Below are positions 24,906-33,578 of a stretch of DNA of 64,000 bases, one piece after another. Each line of letters begins with the position of its first letter. The stretch's first letter is position 1. The notes below the pieces were generated by a model. That model did no database searches. It was not told where the DNA came from and was given only the letters and a program-made list of their open reading frames with translations. The translations under genes and the position numbers were made by a program. The stretch is from Spirochaetota bacterium (GTDB taxonomy: Bacteria; Spirochaetota; UBA4802; UBA5550): assembly GCA_017999915.1 (NCBI GenBank), contig JAGNKX010000005.1, positions 1 to 64,000 of the forward strand, in the 5' to 3' direction.

Positions 24906-25592
24906 TCACTGCAGTATCAGTGTCGCGATAAACAGAAGCTCCACCAGGAAATGGAGCAGGAAGGGAACCCAGATGCTCCCCATCCTGAGGGCCAGCCACG
25001 ACAGGAGTGGCGAACCGACCAGAAGGCCCACCGCTTCGAGCTCCGGCTTAATGAAGTGGAACACGACCTCGAAAGCCCATGCCACGGCTATGGCTATCCG
25101 GGCGGCGACATCGGCCGGTATCCCGTCACGCTCCGACAGGACGTAATAGAGACCCATGAGCAGGAACCCGCGGTGGAGGAATTCCCATCCCGTCAGAGTC
25201 GATGAGGTGAAGATCATGAAATTGACGAAGCGGCCCGCGGTCCCGTCGCCCGGTTCCGCGAAAGCCGATGAATAGAAGGTGAAATATCCCTTGAAGAAAT
25301 ATATCCCCCCGAAGGCGGCCACAAGGATAATGGCCGCCCCGATGACCAGCTTCCTCGTGAGGGGATCAAAGCGCGGCATGCCAAGGCCGATCCTCGAGAG
25401 CGGAACTTTCAGCGCAAGGAGCACTCCCAGGGGAAGAACGATCCTGACGATGACCCATAGTAGGTAAAAGTAATTCCCCACTATCAGCGAACGGGCATGA
25501 TAGGTGCCTATGAGCTGCGCCATAATTGCGGTGAAGACTATTATCGTGACGGGCGAAATAATGGATGTTATCTTTTCTTTATAATATATCAT
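24906..25592 (-). CDS. CPBP-like membrane protein (degenerate protease motifs)
   Basis: A 228-residue polytopic protein with about six to seven helices. Its C-terminal half resembles the CPBP/Abi family of intramembrane proteases: GWEFLHRGFLL at motif 1 (usual EExxxR, here WE), AFEVVFHF at motif 2 and LLHFLVELLF at motif 3. Replacement of the first Glu and of the Asn in HxxxN suggests altered or lost protease activity. ATG 25592 lies after GAGTGGATTACC. It is paired with a membrane AraC regulator downstream, which hints at a joint membrane signalling role. Confidence 0.65.
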   Translation of the reverse strand: MIYYKEKITSIISPVTIIVFTAIMAQLIGTYHARSLIVGNYFYLLWVIVRIVLPLGVLLALKVPLSRIGLGMPRFDPLTRKLVIGAAIILVAAFGGIYFFKGYFTFYSSAFAEPGDGTAGRFVNFMIFTSSTLTGWEFLHRGFLLMGLYYVLSERDGIPADVAARIAIAVAWAFEVVFHFIKPELEAVGLLVGSPLLSWLALRMGSIWVPFLLHFLVELLFIATLILQ

Positions 25593-25825
25593 GGTAATCC
25601 ACTCATCGGGGTTTCCGCTCCTGTCCGGCGACTCCTCAAATGTTGTCCTCCTCGGCAATTTTTATCAAGCCAAAAATTACCGCTATCAAATAACATCGAA
25701 AACAGCCGATGCCGCTTTTTGTTACAACATCCACATTTATGCTGAACCCGGAATAAAAAATAACTTGTATCATTAAAATACATATAGTATTATGCCATTA
25801 CAAAAATAGAGGGGAGAATGAACAC

Positions 25826-26263
25826 ATGCTTGACGACATACCGCGTGAACAGCTGGATCCGATACTCTTTAACGCCCTCAGGGCGATCTACAGGTTCCAG
25901 CAGTCCAAGATGACCGCTTTCGGCCTGGACTACGAGGATATATATCTGCTCCAACTGCTCATGAACCACACCCCGCAGCGCATGGGGGAAATCGCCGACG
26001 AGATGGGGATTCCCATCAGCACGGCCACGCGCGTGGTGGACCGTCTCGAAGAAAAAAAGCTCCTTTCGCGAAAAAAGGACCCCCGGGACAAGAGAAATAT
26101 CCTGGTGACACTGGAACAGAAAGGGAAGGATGTAGTGACAAAGGTCGAAAACCAGACATACCAGATCCTATCGAAAAACCTCAGTAATTATACCGATGAA
26201 GATATTACATCATTTTATAAAACCGCGATAAATCTGCACAAGATCCTGGACGTCAGCTCTTAG
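25826..26263 (+). CDS. MarR-family transcriptional regulator
   Basis: A 145-residue winged-helix regulator. The HTH lies at residues ~45-80 (MGEIADEMGIPISTATRVVDRLEEKKLL) followed by the wing SRKKDPRDKRNILVTLEQKG. MarR proteins respond to small aromatic or lipid ligands. GGGGAG precedes ATG 25826. The next gene on the strand is a short-chain dehydrogenase 180 bp away, with a repeat of TTTTGGAA half-sites in between, so local control is plausible. It is divergent from the CPBP-like gene. Confidence 0.9.
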   Translation: MLDDIPREQLDPILFNALRAIYRFQQSKMTAFGLDYEDIYLLQLLMNHTPQRMGEIADEMGIPISTATRVVDRLEEKKLLSRKKDPRDKRNILVTLEQKGKDVVTKVENQTYQILSKNLSNYTDEDITSFYKTAINLHKILDVSS

Positions 26264-26324
26264 CAATCATTCAACTCCGAATCCCTACATTTAAGCCTTG
26301 TTCCGGATATGCCAGGAAAAATAC

Positions 26325-26359
26325 TTCCATTTTGGAAATATTTTACTTGCGTTTTGGAA
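26325..26359. promoter_or_regulatory. Possible MarR operator half-sites
   Basis: An inverted repeat TTCCA-ttt-TGGAA (26325-26337) is followed one to two helical turns later by a direct copy of TTTTGGAA (26352-26359). The AT-rich TATACA nearby could be a -10 element. It lies 85-120 bp upstream of the dehydrogenase start. Confidence 0.35.
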
Positions 26360-26444
26360 CTAATTGTATACATTAGACATGAGGGTTAAGAACATATCTC
26401 TGGCGATTCTGACCCATGAATACTTATAAAGGAGCGATAATTTA

Positions 26445-27254
26445 ATGAAACAATTAAAAGGTACACTAGCGGTTGTTACCGGCGCCGCCATGGGCATGGG
26501 GAAGAGTCTTTCCCAACTGCTCCTGGCCGAGGGATGCAAGGTTGCCCTTGTTGACATCAACAAAACCGGCCTTGAACAAACCGAAAAGGAGTTGTCGACG
26601 ATCGGCGAATGCCGGTCATACGTCTGCGACATATCCAGCCGCGATGATATTTTCAAGCTGGCGGCAAAAATCGAAAAGGACATGGGTCCCGTTTCGATCC
26701 TTGTCAACAATGCCGGCATCGTGAACGCGGCTCCGGTTTCAGATATGCCGGTTGAGACCATCGAAAAGATCATCAACATCAATCTCACTTCCCAATTCTG
26801 GACGGTCAAAGCCTTCCTGCCTTCAATGATGAAGCAGAAAGAGGGCCACATCGTCAACTTCGCCTCCGCCGGCGGCATCCTGGCCATACCGAACATCGCA
26901 GCCTACTGCGCGAGCAAGTTCGGCGTCGTCGGTTTCACGGACGCCCTGCGTCAGGAAATGAAGAAGCAAAAGACGAACATCGGCGTTACCATGGTCTGCC
27001 CCAATACGGTCAACACGGGGATGTTCAACGGCTCGAAAATGGTGGCCGGCACGAAGATGCTCACCGCCGACAGTGTCTGCAAGAAGGTACTGAAGGGGAT
27101 CAAGAAAAACACTGCCATGGTGGCGGTGCCCTCCCTGCCGGTAAAGATCGTTACACCCCTCACCAAGGTGCTCATGCCCATACACGCCATGGACTGGATG
27201 AACAAGGTCCTGGGCATGTGGGACGCCAACGACACCTGGAAAGGCAGAAAGTAA
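26445..27254 (+). CDS. Short-chain dehydrogenase/reductase
   Basis: A 269-residue classical SDR using NAD(P). The cofactor loop VTGAAMGMGKSL is at residues 9-20, NNAG at about 88-91, and the catalytic Ser (NFASAGG) with YCASK at about residue 152. The adjacent acidic residue (VDINK after strand 2) suggests NAD preference. It has a C-terminal extension with VVAVPSLPVKIVTPLTKVLMPI that could contact membrane, similar to SDRs acting on lipids. GGAG lies 11 nt before ATG 26445. It is followed 38 bp later by a small membrane-anchored protein, probably one operon. Confidence 0.88.
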   Translation: MKQLKGTLAVVTGAAMGMGKSLSQLLLAEGCKVALVDINKTGLEQTEKELSTIGECRSYVCDISSRDDIFKLAAKIEKDMGPVSILVNNAGIVNAAPVSDMPVETIEKIININLTSQFWTVKAFLPSMMKQKEGHIVNFASAGGILAIPNIAAYCASKFGVVGFTDALRQEMKKQKTNIGVTMVCPNTVNTGMFNGSKMVAGTKMLTADSVCKKVLKGIKKNTAMVAVPSLPVKIVTPLTKVLMPIHAMDWMNKVLGMWDANDTWKGRK

Positions 27255-27292
27255 ATTAGACGCATCAACAATAAGATATAAGAGGTATGAAC

Positions 27293-27961
27293 ATGAAAAA
27301 GGTCAAAATAATAGCGATAGTTATCGGCGCCCTTGTGGGGATACAGCTGCTGACCACCGTAATCAACATTCTCCAGAAAGGCTCCAGCACATACGGGGGA
27401 CAGACAATGACTCAAATACTGGGAGTCCCTGCGGAAAAGGCAACGCCGGCCGACATTGAGAAGCTCTCCAAGGCGCAGTTATTCCAGCTCTTCTACGCGG
27501 CCAAGGCACCCGACATGGAAAGCATGAAAGGCGAATACAAGGCGAAAACGATCTCGGTCGGCATCCAGGCAGCCAGCGCAGACTTCTACACTCACCACGT
27601 CTTCGGCCCCGGCCGCTGGGAAGGCAAGGCCTTCACTCCCAACGAAAATGAAAAGGGCAAAGGCACCGGCTACAATCTTTTTAAAATAAAAGATAAAGAC
27701 GGCAAAGACGCTATCGCCCGCACCCGCCGTATGAACACGTCAATAGGGAAATCCCCGATCGACGGGAAAGAATCATATATCCTTGACTACAGCCCCTACA
27801 ACGGCGGGACCGTTCATTCCATGCAGGATGAGGTCAGGAAGGTCAATGACACGCTCTTCATCTGCTTGGGCTACATGGGAATTGGCGGCGGTTCAATTAA
27901 TCCCGCTCCCTTTATTCTCTACGGCGAAGCCTCACCCTGGGTAGGTCCGGACGAAAAATAA
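27293..27961 (+). CDS. Uncharacterised membrane-anchored protein
   Basis: A 222-residue protein with one N-terminal hydrophobic helix (IIAIVIGALVGIQLLTTVINIL) that could be an uncleaved anchor or signal. The rest is soluble: a region FYTHHVFGPGRWEGKAFTP and a closing GGTVHSMQDEVRKVNDTLFI resemble nothing I can name with certainty. The repeated aromatic/glycine pattern suggests a small-molecule-binding beta fold. AGAGG fits ATG 27293 better than the ATG two codons earlier. It follows the dehydrogenase gene directly. Confidence 0.6.
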   Translation: MKKVKIIAIVIGALVGIQLLTTVINILQKGSSTYGGQTMTQILGVPAEKATPADIEKLSKAQLFQLFYAAKAPDMESMKGEYKAKTISVGIQAASADFYTHHVFGPGRWEGKAFTPNENEKGKGTGYNLFKIKDKDGKDAIARTRRMNTSIGKSPIDGKESYILDYSPYNGGTVHSMQDEVRKVNDTLFICLGYMGIGGGSINPAPFILYGEASPWVGPDEK

Positions 27962-28000
27962 TAGACAATTACACCCCCCTGATATCATCCTGATATCAAA

Positions 28001-28030
28001 GCATCCCTCTGATCAGTAAAAGAGGGATGC
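28001..28030. terminator. Perfect 10-bp hairpin (possible bidirectional terminator)
   Basis: GCATCCCTCT (28001-28010) and AGAGGGATGC (28021-28030) pair perfectly around a 10-nt loop. It starts 40 bp after the stop of the membrane-anchored protein. No clear T-run follows on the plus strand, so terminator function is only likely. The remainder of the gap to 28217 shows nothing else. Confidence 0.5.
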
Positions 28031-28217
28031 CGGGGGGGCTCCTCACATACGCACGAGCAATAGTGCATTTCCTTTACTGGCATGACCGCGGCAGCCATAG
28101 GGGCCGCTGCGTGATACGCGATGAGCCTTATACCGTCCACCCCGGTTAGGAGTCGAAGAAAAGCAACAGGAGATACGCCGGAGACCCGGTAATCCCGGGC
28201 ACCGGCGCCACAACACC

Positions 28218-28433
28218 ATGAATCAGATACGACTTGCAAAAAAAGGCGAAATCTGCGGAATCTGCGGCAGGCATGAGGCCGTTGTCTACTGCGACGGATG
28301 CGACAAACCCCTGTGCCAGGAATGCAGGGTCTTCGACATCTGGTGCACCGGCTGCGGAAGTGGCGATCCCCACGTTTTTTGCCGGAAATGCAACGATGAT
28401 CCGGAAAAGAATATCTGGAAGGGCTTATACTGA
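28218..28433 (+). CDS. 71-residue zinc-binding (B-box-like) protein
   Basis: A small protein with five CxxC-type pairs: CGICGRHEAVVYCDGCDKPLC (read as C-x2-C...C-x2-C), ECRVFDIWCTGC and FCRKCN. The spacing and a His suggest two zinc-binding knuckles of B-box or zinc-ribbon type. The ATG at 28218 lacks an obvious ribosome site. The short, cysteine-dense and uninterrupted frame makes a real gene more likely than chance. Function unknown; such knuckles usually mediate protein contacts. Confidence 0.55.
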   Translation: MNQIRLAKKGEICGICGRHEAVVYCDGCDKPLCQECRVFDIWCTGCGSGDPHVFCRKCNDDPEKNIWKGLY

Positions 28434-28441
28434 ATGTGTAG

Positions 28442-28531
28442 ACCGATAGTTATCGGTAAACATGTGTTCAGAAATGATGCTGATAGTATTATTCTGGTGC
28501 CAGAGTAATTATTAAACAGATAGTTATCGGT
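28442..28531. repeat. Two copies of the ACCGATAGTTATCGGT palindrome
   Basis: ACCGATAGTTATCGGT (28442-28457) is an imperfect self-complementary 16-mer; a second partial copy AGATAGTTATCGGT is at 28518-28531. A perfect reverse-complement copy occurs at 43462-43477 and a degenerate one at 30168-30180. The region lies between two convergent genes and may serve as a terminator or a dispersed repeat. Confidence 0.55.
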
Positions 28532-28552
28532 TTAATCATATACACATCAAGT

Positions 28553-29188
28553 TTATCGTGTAGAAATCCCGGCACGAAGCTTTTCAAAAAGGGCTGCTAC
28601 CTGTTTTCGGGTATCATCCAAAGAACCTGAGTTATCAATAAGAAATCTCGCTTTGTCTTTTTTATCTTCGATGCTCATCTGTGCTTTTACAGTCAACTCG
28701 GCAGTTGGCCTGTCAAGGCGATCCCGGGCCATGAGCCTCTCGATCTGCACGGTGACCGGCACATAAACAAGTATGGCATCCGGAAAGAACTTGTCCCATC
28801 CCGATTCATATAGCAAAGGGACATCAATGATGATGGGCATCCCATCATTCATCCTGTTGAATGAGCCTATCCTTTCCATCACGATCTGGTTGATACGCGG
28901 ATGGGTCATGCTGTTGAGCTTGTTCCGCTTTTCAGAATCTCGGATAATCTGGTCCCTGACTTTTTCGCGGTTCAGAGTACCGTCAGGATTAATAACAGCC
29001 TTCCCGAAGAACTCTTCAATTTCACGCAATGCAGGCTGTCCCGGTTGAACCACTTCACGGGCAATGAGGTCTGTATCGACGATATGGGCGCCCATATCCG
29101 CAAGCATCAACGCCACCACGGATTTTCCGGTCGATATGGCGCCGGTAAGGGCAAAACAATTTTTCAAAAAATCTCCGGATCCGGACAT
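28553..29188 (-). CDS. coaE: Dephospho-CoA kinase
   Basis: A 211-residue CoaE enzyme that phosphorylates dephospho-CoA in the last step of coenzyme A synthesis. The Walker A ALTGAISTGKSVV is at about residues 13-25, followed by DTDLIAREVVQPGQPAL (substrate pocket) and VDVPLLYESGW in the form IIDVPLLYESGWDKFF near residue 120, then MARDRLD lid arginines. The P-loop serine position (usual GxIGSGKS) reads GAISTGKS. ATG 29188 lies after AAGGA and is chosen over a TTG. The mobB gene lies 22 bp upstream. Confidence 0.93.
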   Translation of the reverse strand: MSGSGDFLKNCFALTGAISTGKSVVALMLADMGAHIVDTDLIAREVVQPGQPALREIEEFFGKAVINPDGTLNREKVRDQIIRDSEKRNKLNSMTHPRINQIVMERIGSFNRMNDGMPIIIDVPLLYESGWDKFFPDAILVYVPVTVQIERLMARDRLDRPTAELTVKAQMSIEDKKDKARFLIDNSGSLDDTRKQVAALFEKLRAGISTR

Positions 29189-29210
29189 ATACAATGATCC
29201 TTCAGGGCAT

Positions 29211-29711
29211 TCAACCCTGCTTTTTCAAAAATGTAGCTTCAATAAAATCGGCAAGCTTATCTATATCGTCAAGGCCGAAGCGGGGAACGCCTAAATCAAA
29301 ATGCGTATCCGTCACCAACGCGATCAGATCACCGCCTTTGGTAAAGATTGGCGCTTGATGCTCGCCGGCCCTGAAAACTTCAATCTTTTGAGCTCTTTCC
29401 TTCTTAAAGCCTTCAGTGATAATAATATCCACATCACCGGCATACCTGTCGCGTATCTCATCCAGGGAGGCGTCATGATCGACGTCACGGATCATCGCGA
29501 GCTGCGTCGGCGATGAAATAATTGTGCAGGCAGCTCCGGCTTTTCTGTGACGCCAGGTATCCTTTCCCTCATGGTCCATGGAAAAACCGTATACGTCATG
29601 TTTGACCGTAGCCACGCGGTAGCCGCGCCTGACCAGCTCGGGTAAAAGCTTTTCAAGCAAGGTCGTCTTGCCGATCCCGGAATAGCCCACAAAAGAAACG
29701 ATTGGAATCAT
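29211..29711 (-). CDS. mobB: Molybdopterin-guanine dinucleotide biosynthesis adapter MobB
   Basis: A 166-residue GTP-binding protein that assists MobA in making bis-MGD, the cofactor of molybdenum/tungsten enzymes. Walker A FVGYSGIGKTTLLEKLLPEL is at residues 6-25, followed by VATVKHDVYGF with the family HD motif, GKDTWRHRKAGA and the DIIITEGFKKE strand (Walker B-like) near residue 107. GAGGAG is five nt before ATG 29711. It probably forms a two-gene operon with coaE. No molybdoenzyme is seen in this window. Confidence 0.92.
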   Translation of the reverse strand: MIPIVSFVGYSGIGKTTLLEKLLPELVRRGYRVATVKHDVYGFSMDHEGKDTWRHRKAGAACTIISSPTQLAMIRDVDHDASLDEIRDRYAGDVDIIITEGFKKERAQKIEVFRAGEHQAPIFTKGGDLIALVTDTHFDLGVPRFGLDDIDKLADFIEATFLKKQG

Positions 29712-29843
29712 TGTCACTCCTCATAGTGATGGCATCCATAACAAATGAGCATGTAAAAAATTCAATAAAAAAATCTTATATTTTTATTCACCGTTCGTTC
29801 ACTACAGTAAATAGCCCTTTTTACAGGGAAAAGGAGCCTTCAT

Positions 29844-30299
29844 ATGGAAACGACACTTTATATTCAAAATGACATCTTCCAGCAAATAACCAAGGCTGCA
29901 AGGATTAAGGAGATCTCTCGATCAGCGATGATCTCAATTCTGTTAAAAAAAGTAATGAATGAGACAAAAAATCCCGATTGCCTGTGGAAAATGGTGCATT
30001 ATCAGCAAAAAAGAAAGCCGGAGGAATGGCATAGATTTCATTTTGTGATGCGTCCGGATGATTATGAGTATTTCTTGGATTTGAGAAAACTTCTTAAGAT
30101 GTCTGTTTCCTTAATTCTTGCTTACGCAGTTAATAAATACCTGCATAAGCTTTTATCTAAAAATATTACCGATAACTATCGTTACCAGAATTATATCATT
30201 ATTAAAAATAATATTGATACAATTCCCAGTTGGACATTAGTATGGGGATATCCGCCAAACATATCAGACTACCTGCAAAAACACACCACCAACACCTGA
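29844..30299 (+). CDS. AT-rich hypothetical protein, possible ribbon-helix-helix start
   Basis: A 151-residue protein with strong AAAAGGAG site before ATG 29844. The first ~45 residues (LYIQNDIFQQITKAARIKEISRSAMISILLKKVM in pieces) have the strand-helix-helix pattern of CopG/Arc regulators, and a similar pattern recurs around residue 65-100 (FHFVMRPDDYEYFLDLRKLLKMSVSLILAYAV), so it may be an internally duplicated DNA-binding protein. Its base composition is clearly more AT-rich than its neighbours, suggesting recent arrival. It lies divergent from mobB. Function is not proven. Confidence 0.6.
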   Translation: METTLYIQNDIFQQITKAARIKEISRSAMISILLKKVMNETKNPDCLWKMVHYQQKRKPEEWHRFHFVMRPDDYEYFLDLRKLLKMSVSLILAYAVNKYLHKLLSKNITDNYRYQNYIIIKNNIDTIPSWTLVWGYPPNISDYLQKHTTNT

Positions 30300-30307
30300 T
30301 CATAATC

Positions 30308-30339
30308 ACAAATTCAAAATTTGTTATTTACAAATAACA
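30308..30339. repeat. Two adjacent AT-rich palindromes
   Basis: ACAAATT-caa-AATTTGT (30308-30324) overlaps GTTATT-taca-AATAAC (30323-30338). They sit after the AT-rich gene and before the chemoreceptor and could be a terminator or regulatory sites. Confidence 0.4.
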
Positions 30340-30410
30340 TGGCAAGGTAAATAGTGCTCACGCGGTAGGGTTAATATTTTTTTTACATTTGCAAAAATTA
30401 TCATAATATC

Positions 30411-32579
30411 TTGAAATCAAAACTGCCTCTTACATTCCTTCTTTTTTTACTCCTTTGCGCACCTTCATTCGCACAACAGACCATTATTATACAAAAAGAG
30501 CTCCAGGAATACAATATCACCGGTCAGCAACTGTCATACATCGAAGACAGTGAAATGAAATTGACTATCGATCAGGTTTCTTCAGAGGAATACCGGGATA
30601 AATTCAAACATGACATTATAGATGTTCCAAATTTCGGTTACTCTACATCTGCATACTGGTTGAAATTCAGCATCAAAGGCGACAATACCGACAGCAACTG
30701 GCTGCTGGTAATTAACTACGCCCTCCTGGACCACGTGACATTATTCATACCGGATAAAAACGGTTACAAGGAAAAAAAACAAGGCCAGATGCTGCCCTTC
30801 AACGTGAGGGAAGTTAAAAATGAGAATTTCGTTTTTAATATAGATATTGCTCCCGAAACCGTCAGCACCTATTACATGAGGATCGAGGCGCAGGATTCAT
30901 TAGCCGTTCCGATGAAACTCATCTCCAATCAGGCGTTCACCGAACAGAGCACGATGATTCGCCTCTTTCTCGGCATCTTCTATGGTTTCATCATGGTAAT
31001 GATCCTGTACAACCTGCTTATTTTCATTATGACCAGGGATATGAGTTATCTGTTTCTCATACTCTACCTGATTTCATTCACTCTTTTTATAACTTCTGAA
31101 AACGGTATTTCCTATCAGTACCTCTGGCCTGGTCTTCCCTGGTGGGGAAAGCGCGTCGTTCCTTTTTCAGTGAGCATGGTAACTCTCTGGAGCTCCTTCT
31201 TTGCACGCTTATTCCTTCAAACCAAGTCATTGAGCCCCAGGATCGATAAGATCGTAATCGGGTTCGGAGGCCTTGGCATCATGGGGCTCGTTCTTTCCCT
31301 GGGCCCAAGCTATTTTATTGCCATCATCTATGCCGTGATCCTCTGCGTGCTCTATGCCCCGGCCCTTATTTTCTTCGCCTTCATGCAGTGGAGAAGAGGA
31401 TACAGGCCGGCGATATATTTCCTCATCTCATGGTTCGGCCTGAGTGTCGGGACTTTGCTGTATGGCTTTAAGACATTCGGCCTTCTTCCGGAAATGATGA
31501 TAACAAAATATGGTGTGCTCCTCGGAGCCGCGTTCCAGGCCATACTTCTTTCCCTTGCCATGGCTGACCGCATCAAGGTGATGAACGAATCCCTCCGCGT
31601 TGTGAAAAATAATCTTGAGCATCGCACCGAATCGCTGCTCTCGATCTTCGAAAAGGCGGAATCCATGTCCGACGACCTCTACAGGGTGAGCACCGAGCAT
31701 TCGGAAATCGTCGATACCTTCACCCTTGTCGCCCAGAACCAGGCCTCCCATGCGGAAGAGATGGCCGCGTCGTACGAAGAGCTTACATCATCGACCGACT
31801 CGATCGACCAATCGATGACCCGACTCGCCCTGGAAGGGGAAAAGATACGCGACATGGCCGGTATCCTCACCTCCTCGCAGCAGGAAGTGCAGAACACCAG
31901 CCAGACGGTCATGGCCAGCATGAAAAATATCATCCGCTTCACGGAAAAGACCGACATAGACCTGACCCGGATGACGGAAATGATGCAGATCATCAACGAA
32001 GGGGGCCAGGCCATTACCAACATCATTTCCCTGATCAACGACATCTCCGATAAGATAAATCTTCTTTCCCTCAACGCCGCCATTGAGGCCGCGCGGGCCG
32101 GGGAGCACGGGAGGGGCTTTGCCGTCGTTGCCGACGAGATCGGTAAGCTTGCCACTGCTACCTCCGACAACTCCAAGCAGATATCGAACCAGATCGAAAA
32201 GATATCGGTGGACATCCGCAGGGGCATCGATATCGCGAACCAGACCAAGCAATCGACCAGCGACGTCGCCAAGCTCGTGACAGAGGTCAATGTACAGATC
32301 GACTCCGTAAAATCGGCCATGAGCAACCAGGAGAGCGCCATCCAGGTGCTGGTCAATCAGGCTGATGTGATTAAGGAGCAATCGCGGGTTATTTCGGTCG
32401 CGACGAAGGAACAGAAAAACGGCATGATGGAAGGCGCCATCACCATTCAGAACCTGGCCAACATGGCCAACGATATCGCCGTATCAAATACAAAAATACT
32501 GCAGTTTATCAAAATACTCAACGACAAGGCCGGCGAGCTGAAAGGCATCATTCAAAATCTCGAGGAAACCCCGGCGTAA
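30411..32579 (+). CDS. 7TMR-DISM chemoreceptor (methyl-accepting chemotaxis protein)
   Basis: A 722-residue receptor. Signal peptide residues 1-22 ([18 protein letters not shown]); 7TMR-DISM extracellular domain type 2 about residues 40-170 ([31 protein letters not shown]); seven transmembrane helices about 180-385; then a cytoplasmic methyl-accepting domain with the conserved hairpin tip [33 protein letters not shown] near residues 545-575 (read in parts). The 7TMR-DISM module normally binds carbohydrates or other ligands; coupling to an MCP output would feed CheA. The start is TTG with no good ribosome site. No cheA or cheW is nearby, though a CheD-like gene lies 20 kb away. Confidence 0.9.
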   Translation: MKSKLPLTFLLFLLLCAPSFAQQTIIIQKELQEYNITGQQLSYIEDSEMKLTIDQVSSEEYRDKFKHDIIDVPNFGYSTSAYWLKFSIKGDNTDSNWLLVINYALLDHVTLFIPDKNGYKEKKQGQMLPFNVREVKNENFVFNIDIAPETVSTYYMRIEAQDSLAVPMKLISNQAFTEQSTMIRLFLGIFYGFIMVMILYNLLIFIMTRDMSYLFLILYLISFTLFITSENGISYQYLWPGLPWWGKRVVPFSVSMVTLWSSFFARLFLQTKSLSPRIDKIVIGFGGLGIMGLVLSLGPSYFIAIIYAVILCVLYAPALIFFAFMQWRRGYRPAIYFLISWFGLSVGTLLYGFKTFGLLPEMMITKYGVLLGAAFQAILLSLAMADRIKVMNESLRVVKNNLEHRTESLLSIFEKAESMSDDLYRVSTEHSEIVDTFTLVAQNQASHAEEMAASYEELTSSTDSIDQSMTRLALEGEKIRDMAGILTSSQQEVQNTSQTVMASMKNIIRFTEKTDIDLTRMTEMMQIINEGGQAITNIISLINDISDKINLLSLNAAIEAARAGEHGRGFAVVADEIGKLATATSDNSKQISNQIEKISVDIRRGIDIANQTKQSTSDVAKLVTEVNVQIDSVKSAMSNQESAIQVLVNQADVIKEQSRVISVATKEQKNGMMEGAITIQNLANMANDIAVSNTKILQFIKILNDKAGELKGIIQNLEETPA

Positions 32580-32591
32580 AATGTCAGAAGC

Positions 32592-33542
32592 TCACCCATT
32601 CTTCCCGGACAAGATATATTCCGCAAAATCAGCAAAGGCCTGCCGCGTATCATACCGGCATGCGTACCCGATCTCACTCTTCAACTTCCCGGTTGACGCG
32701 ACCCAGCTGTGTCGTATCATCTTCAAATAAGGGCTGGGAAATTCGCTGACAAAGGTAAACCGCAACAGCCATGCGATGTTGTTAAGAAAATAGAGCAGGG
32801 GATACGGGAGGAGGATGGTGATGTTTCCCAGCGCGGTCGCCATCTCCCGTATCGTCATGACATCATCGCCCGCCGCATTGTAAACGCCTCCTCTGCCCCG
32901 GACCATGAGCATCCACATGATCTCGACCAGGTCATCCTCGTGGATGAACTGCATCGGTTCGGTCCGGAAGGGAATGGGTACTATCTTCAATTGTAGAAAG
33001 CGCGCCAGGGGATTGTCGAAACCGGGACCGACCACGAAACAGGGCCGGATGATAATGAAACTCGTCTTCGGATGCTTTTCCCCGTATTCCTTGAAAATGC
33101 TCTCAATGATTTTTTTCGACTTGCTATAGGTGATTTCGTCATTGCCCCGCAGAGGGCTCTCCTCCAGGAGGGGCCGGTCATTATCAGGGTGAAATCCGTA
33201 CGCAGTGGTGGAGCTGGTGTAAATAATCCTCTTAACCCCTGCCCTGACGCACGAATCAAGGACAGTACGGGTCCCGTTGATATTGATGTCCTCCATCAAC
33301 CGCACATCATGGCTGGGAGGTAATATGAAAGCCGCATGGATCACCGTGTCAATGGAATGCTTTTTGATGATGTCATCTATTGGTTCCCGCACATCCCTTT
33401 TATAGAACAGGAATTTTTTCGGGGTGATATCAGGCTCTTTGATGTCGAGTCCGACCATGGTTTTCACTTCATTTTTTGCCGATAGGAAATGAGCCAGTTT
33501 TCTGCCGATATATCCGGATGCCCCTGTTATGAGCAGATTCAT
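32592..33542 (-). CDS. NAD-dependent epimerase/dehydratase (extended SDR)
   Basis: A 316-residue extended short-chain dehydrogenase with N-terminal LLITGASGYIGRKLAHFL (NAD-binding GxxGxxG), catalytic YSKSKK near residue 140 preceded by IIYTSSTTAYG, and the sugar/steroid-type domain in the C-terminal half. Members act on nucleotide sugars, dihydroflavonols or 3-beta-hydroxysteroids; the sequence does not distinguish them. GGGGGG precedes ATG 33542. It lies 36 bp downstream of another SDR on the same strand. Confidence 0.87.
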   Translation of the reverse strand: MNLLITGASGYIGRKLAHFLSAKNEVKTMVGLDIKEPDITPKKFLFYKRDVREPIDDIIKKHSIDTVIHAAFILPPSHDVRLMEDININGTRTVLDSCVRAGVKRIIYTSSTTAYGFHPDNDRPLLEESPLRGNDEITYSKSKKIIESIFKEYGEKHPKTSFIIIRPCFVVGPGFDNPLARFLQLKIVPIPFRTEPMQFIHEDDLVEIMWMLMVRGRGGVYNAAGDDVMTIREMATALGNITILLPYPLLYFLNNIAWLLRFTFVSEFPSPYLKMIRHSWVASTGKLKSEIGYACRYDTRQAFADFAEYILSGKNG

Positions 33543-33578
33543 GATAATAGCCCCCCTTCGAGATTGTGATGATCGCGT

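Noticed and set aside
24906-25592. Active CPBP protease
   Set aside because: Motif 1 lacks its first Glu and motif 3 lacks its Asn, so only a CPBP-like fold is claimed.
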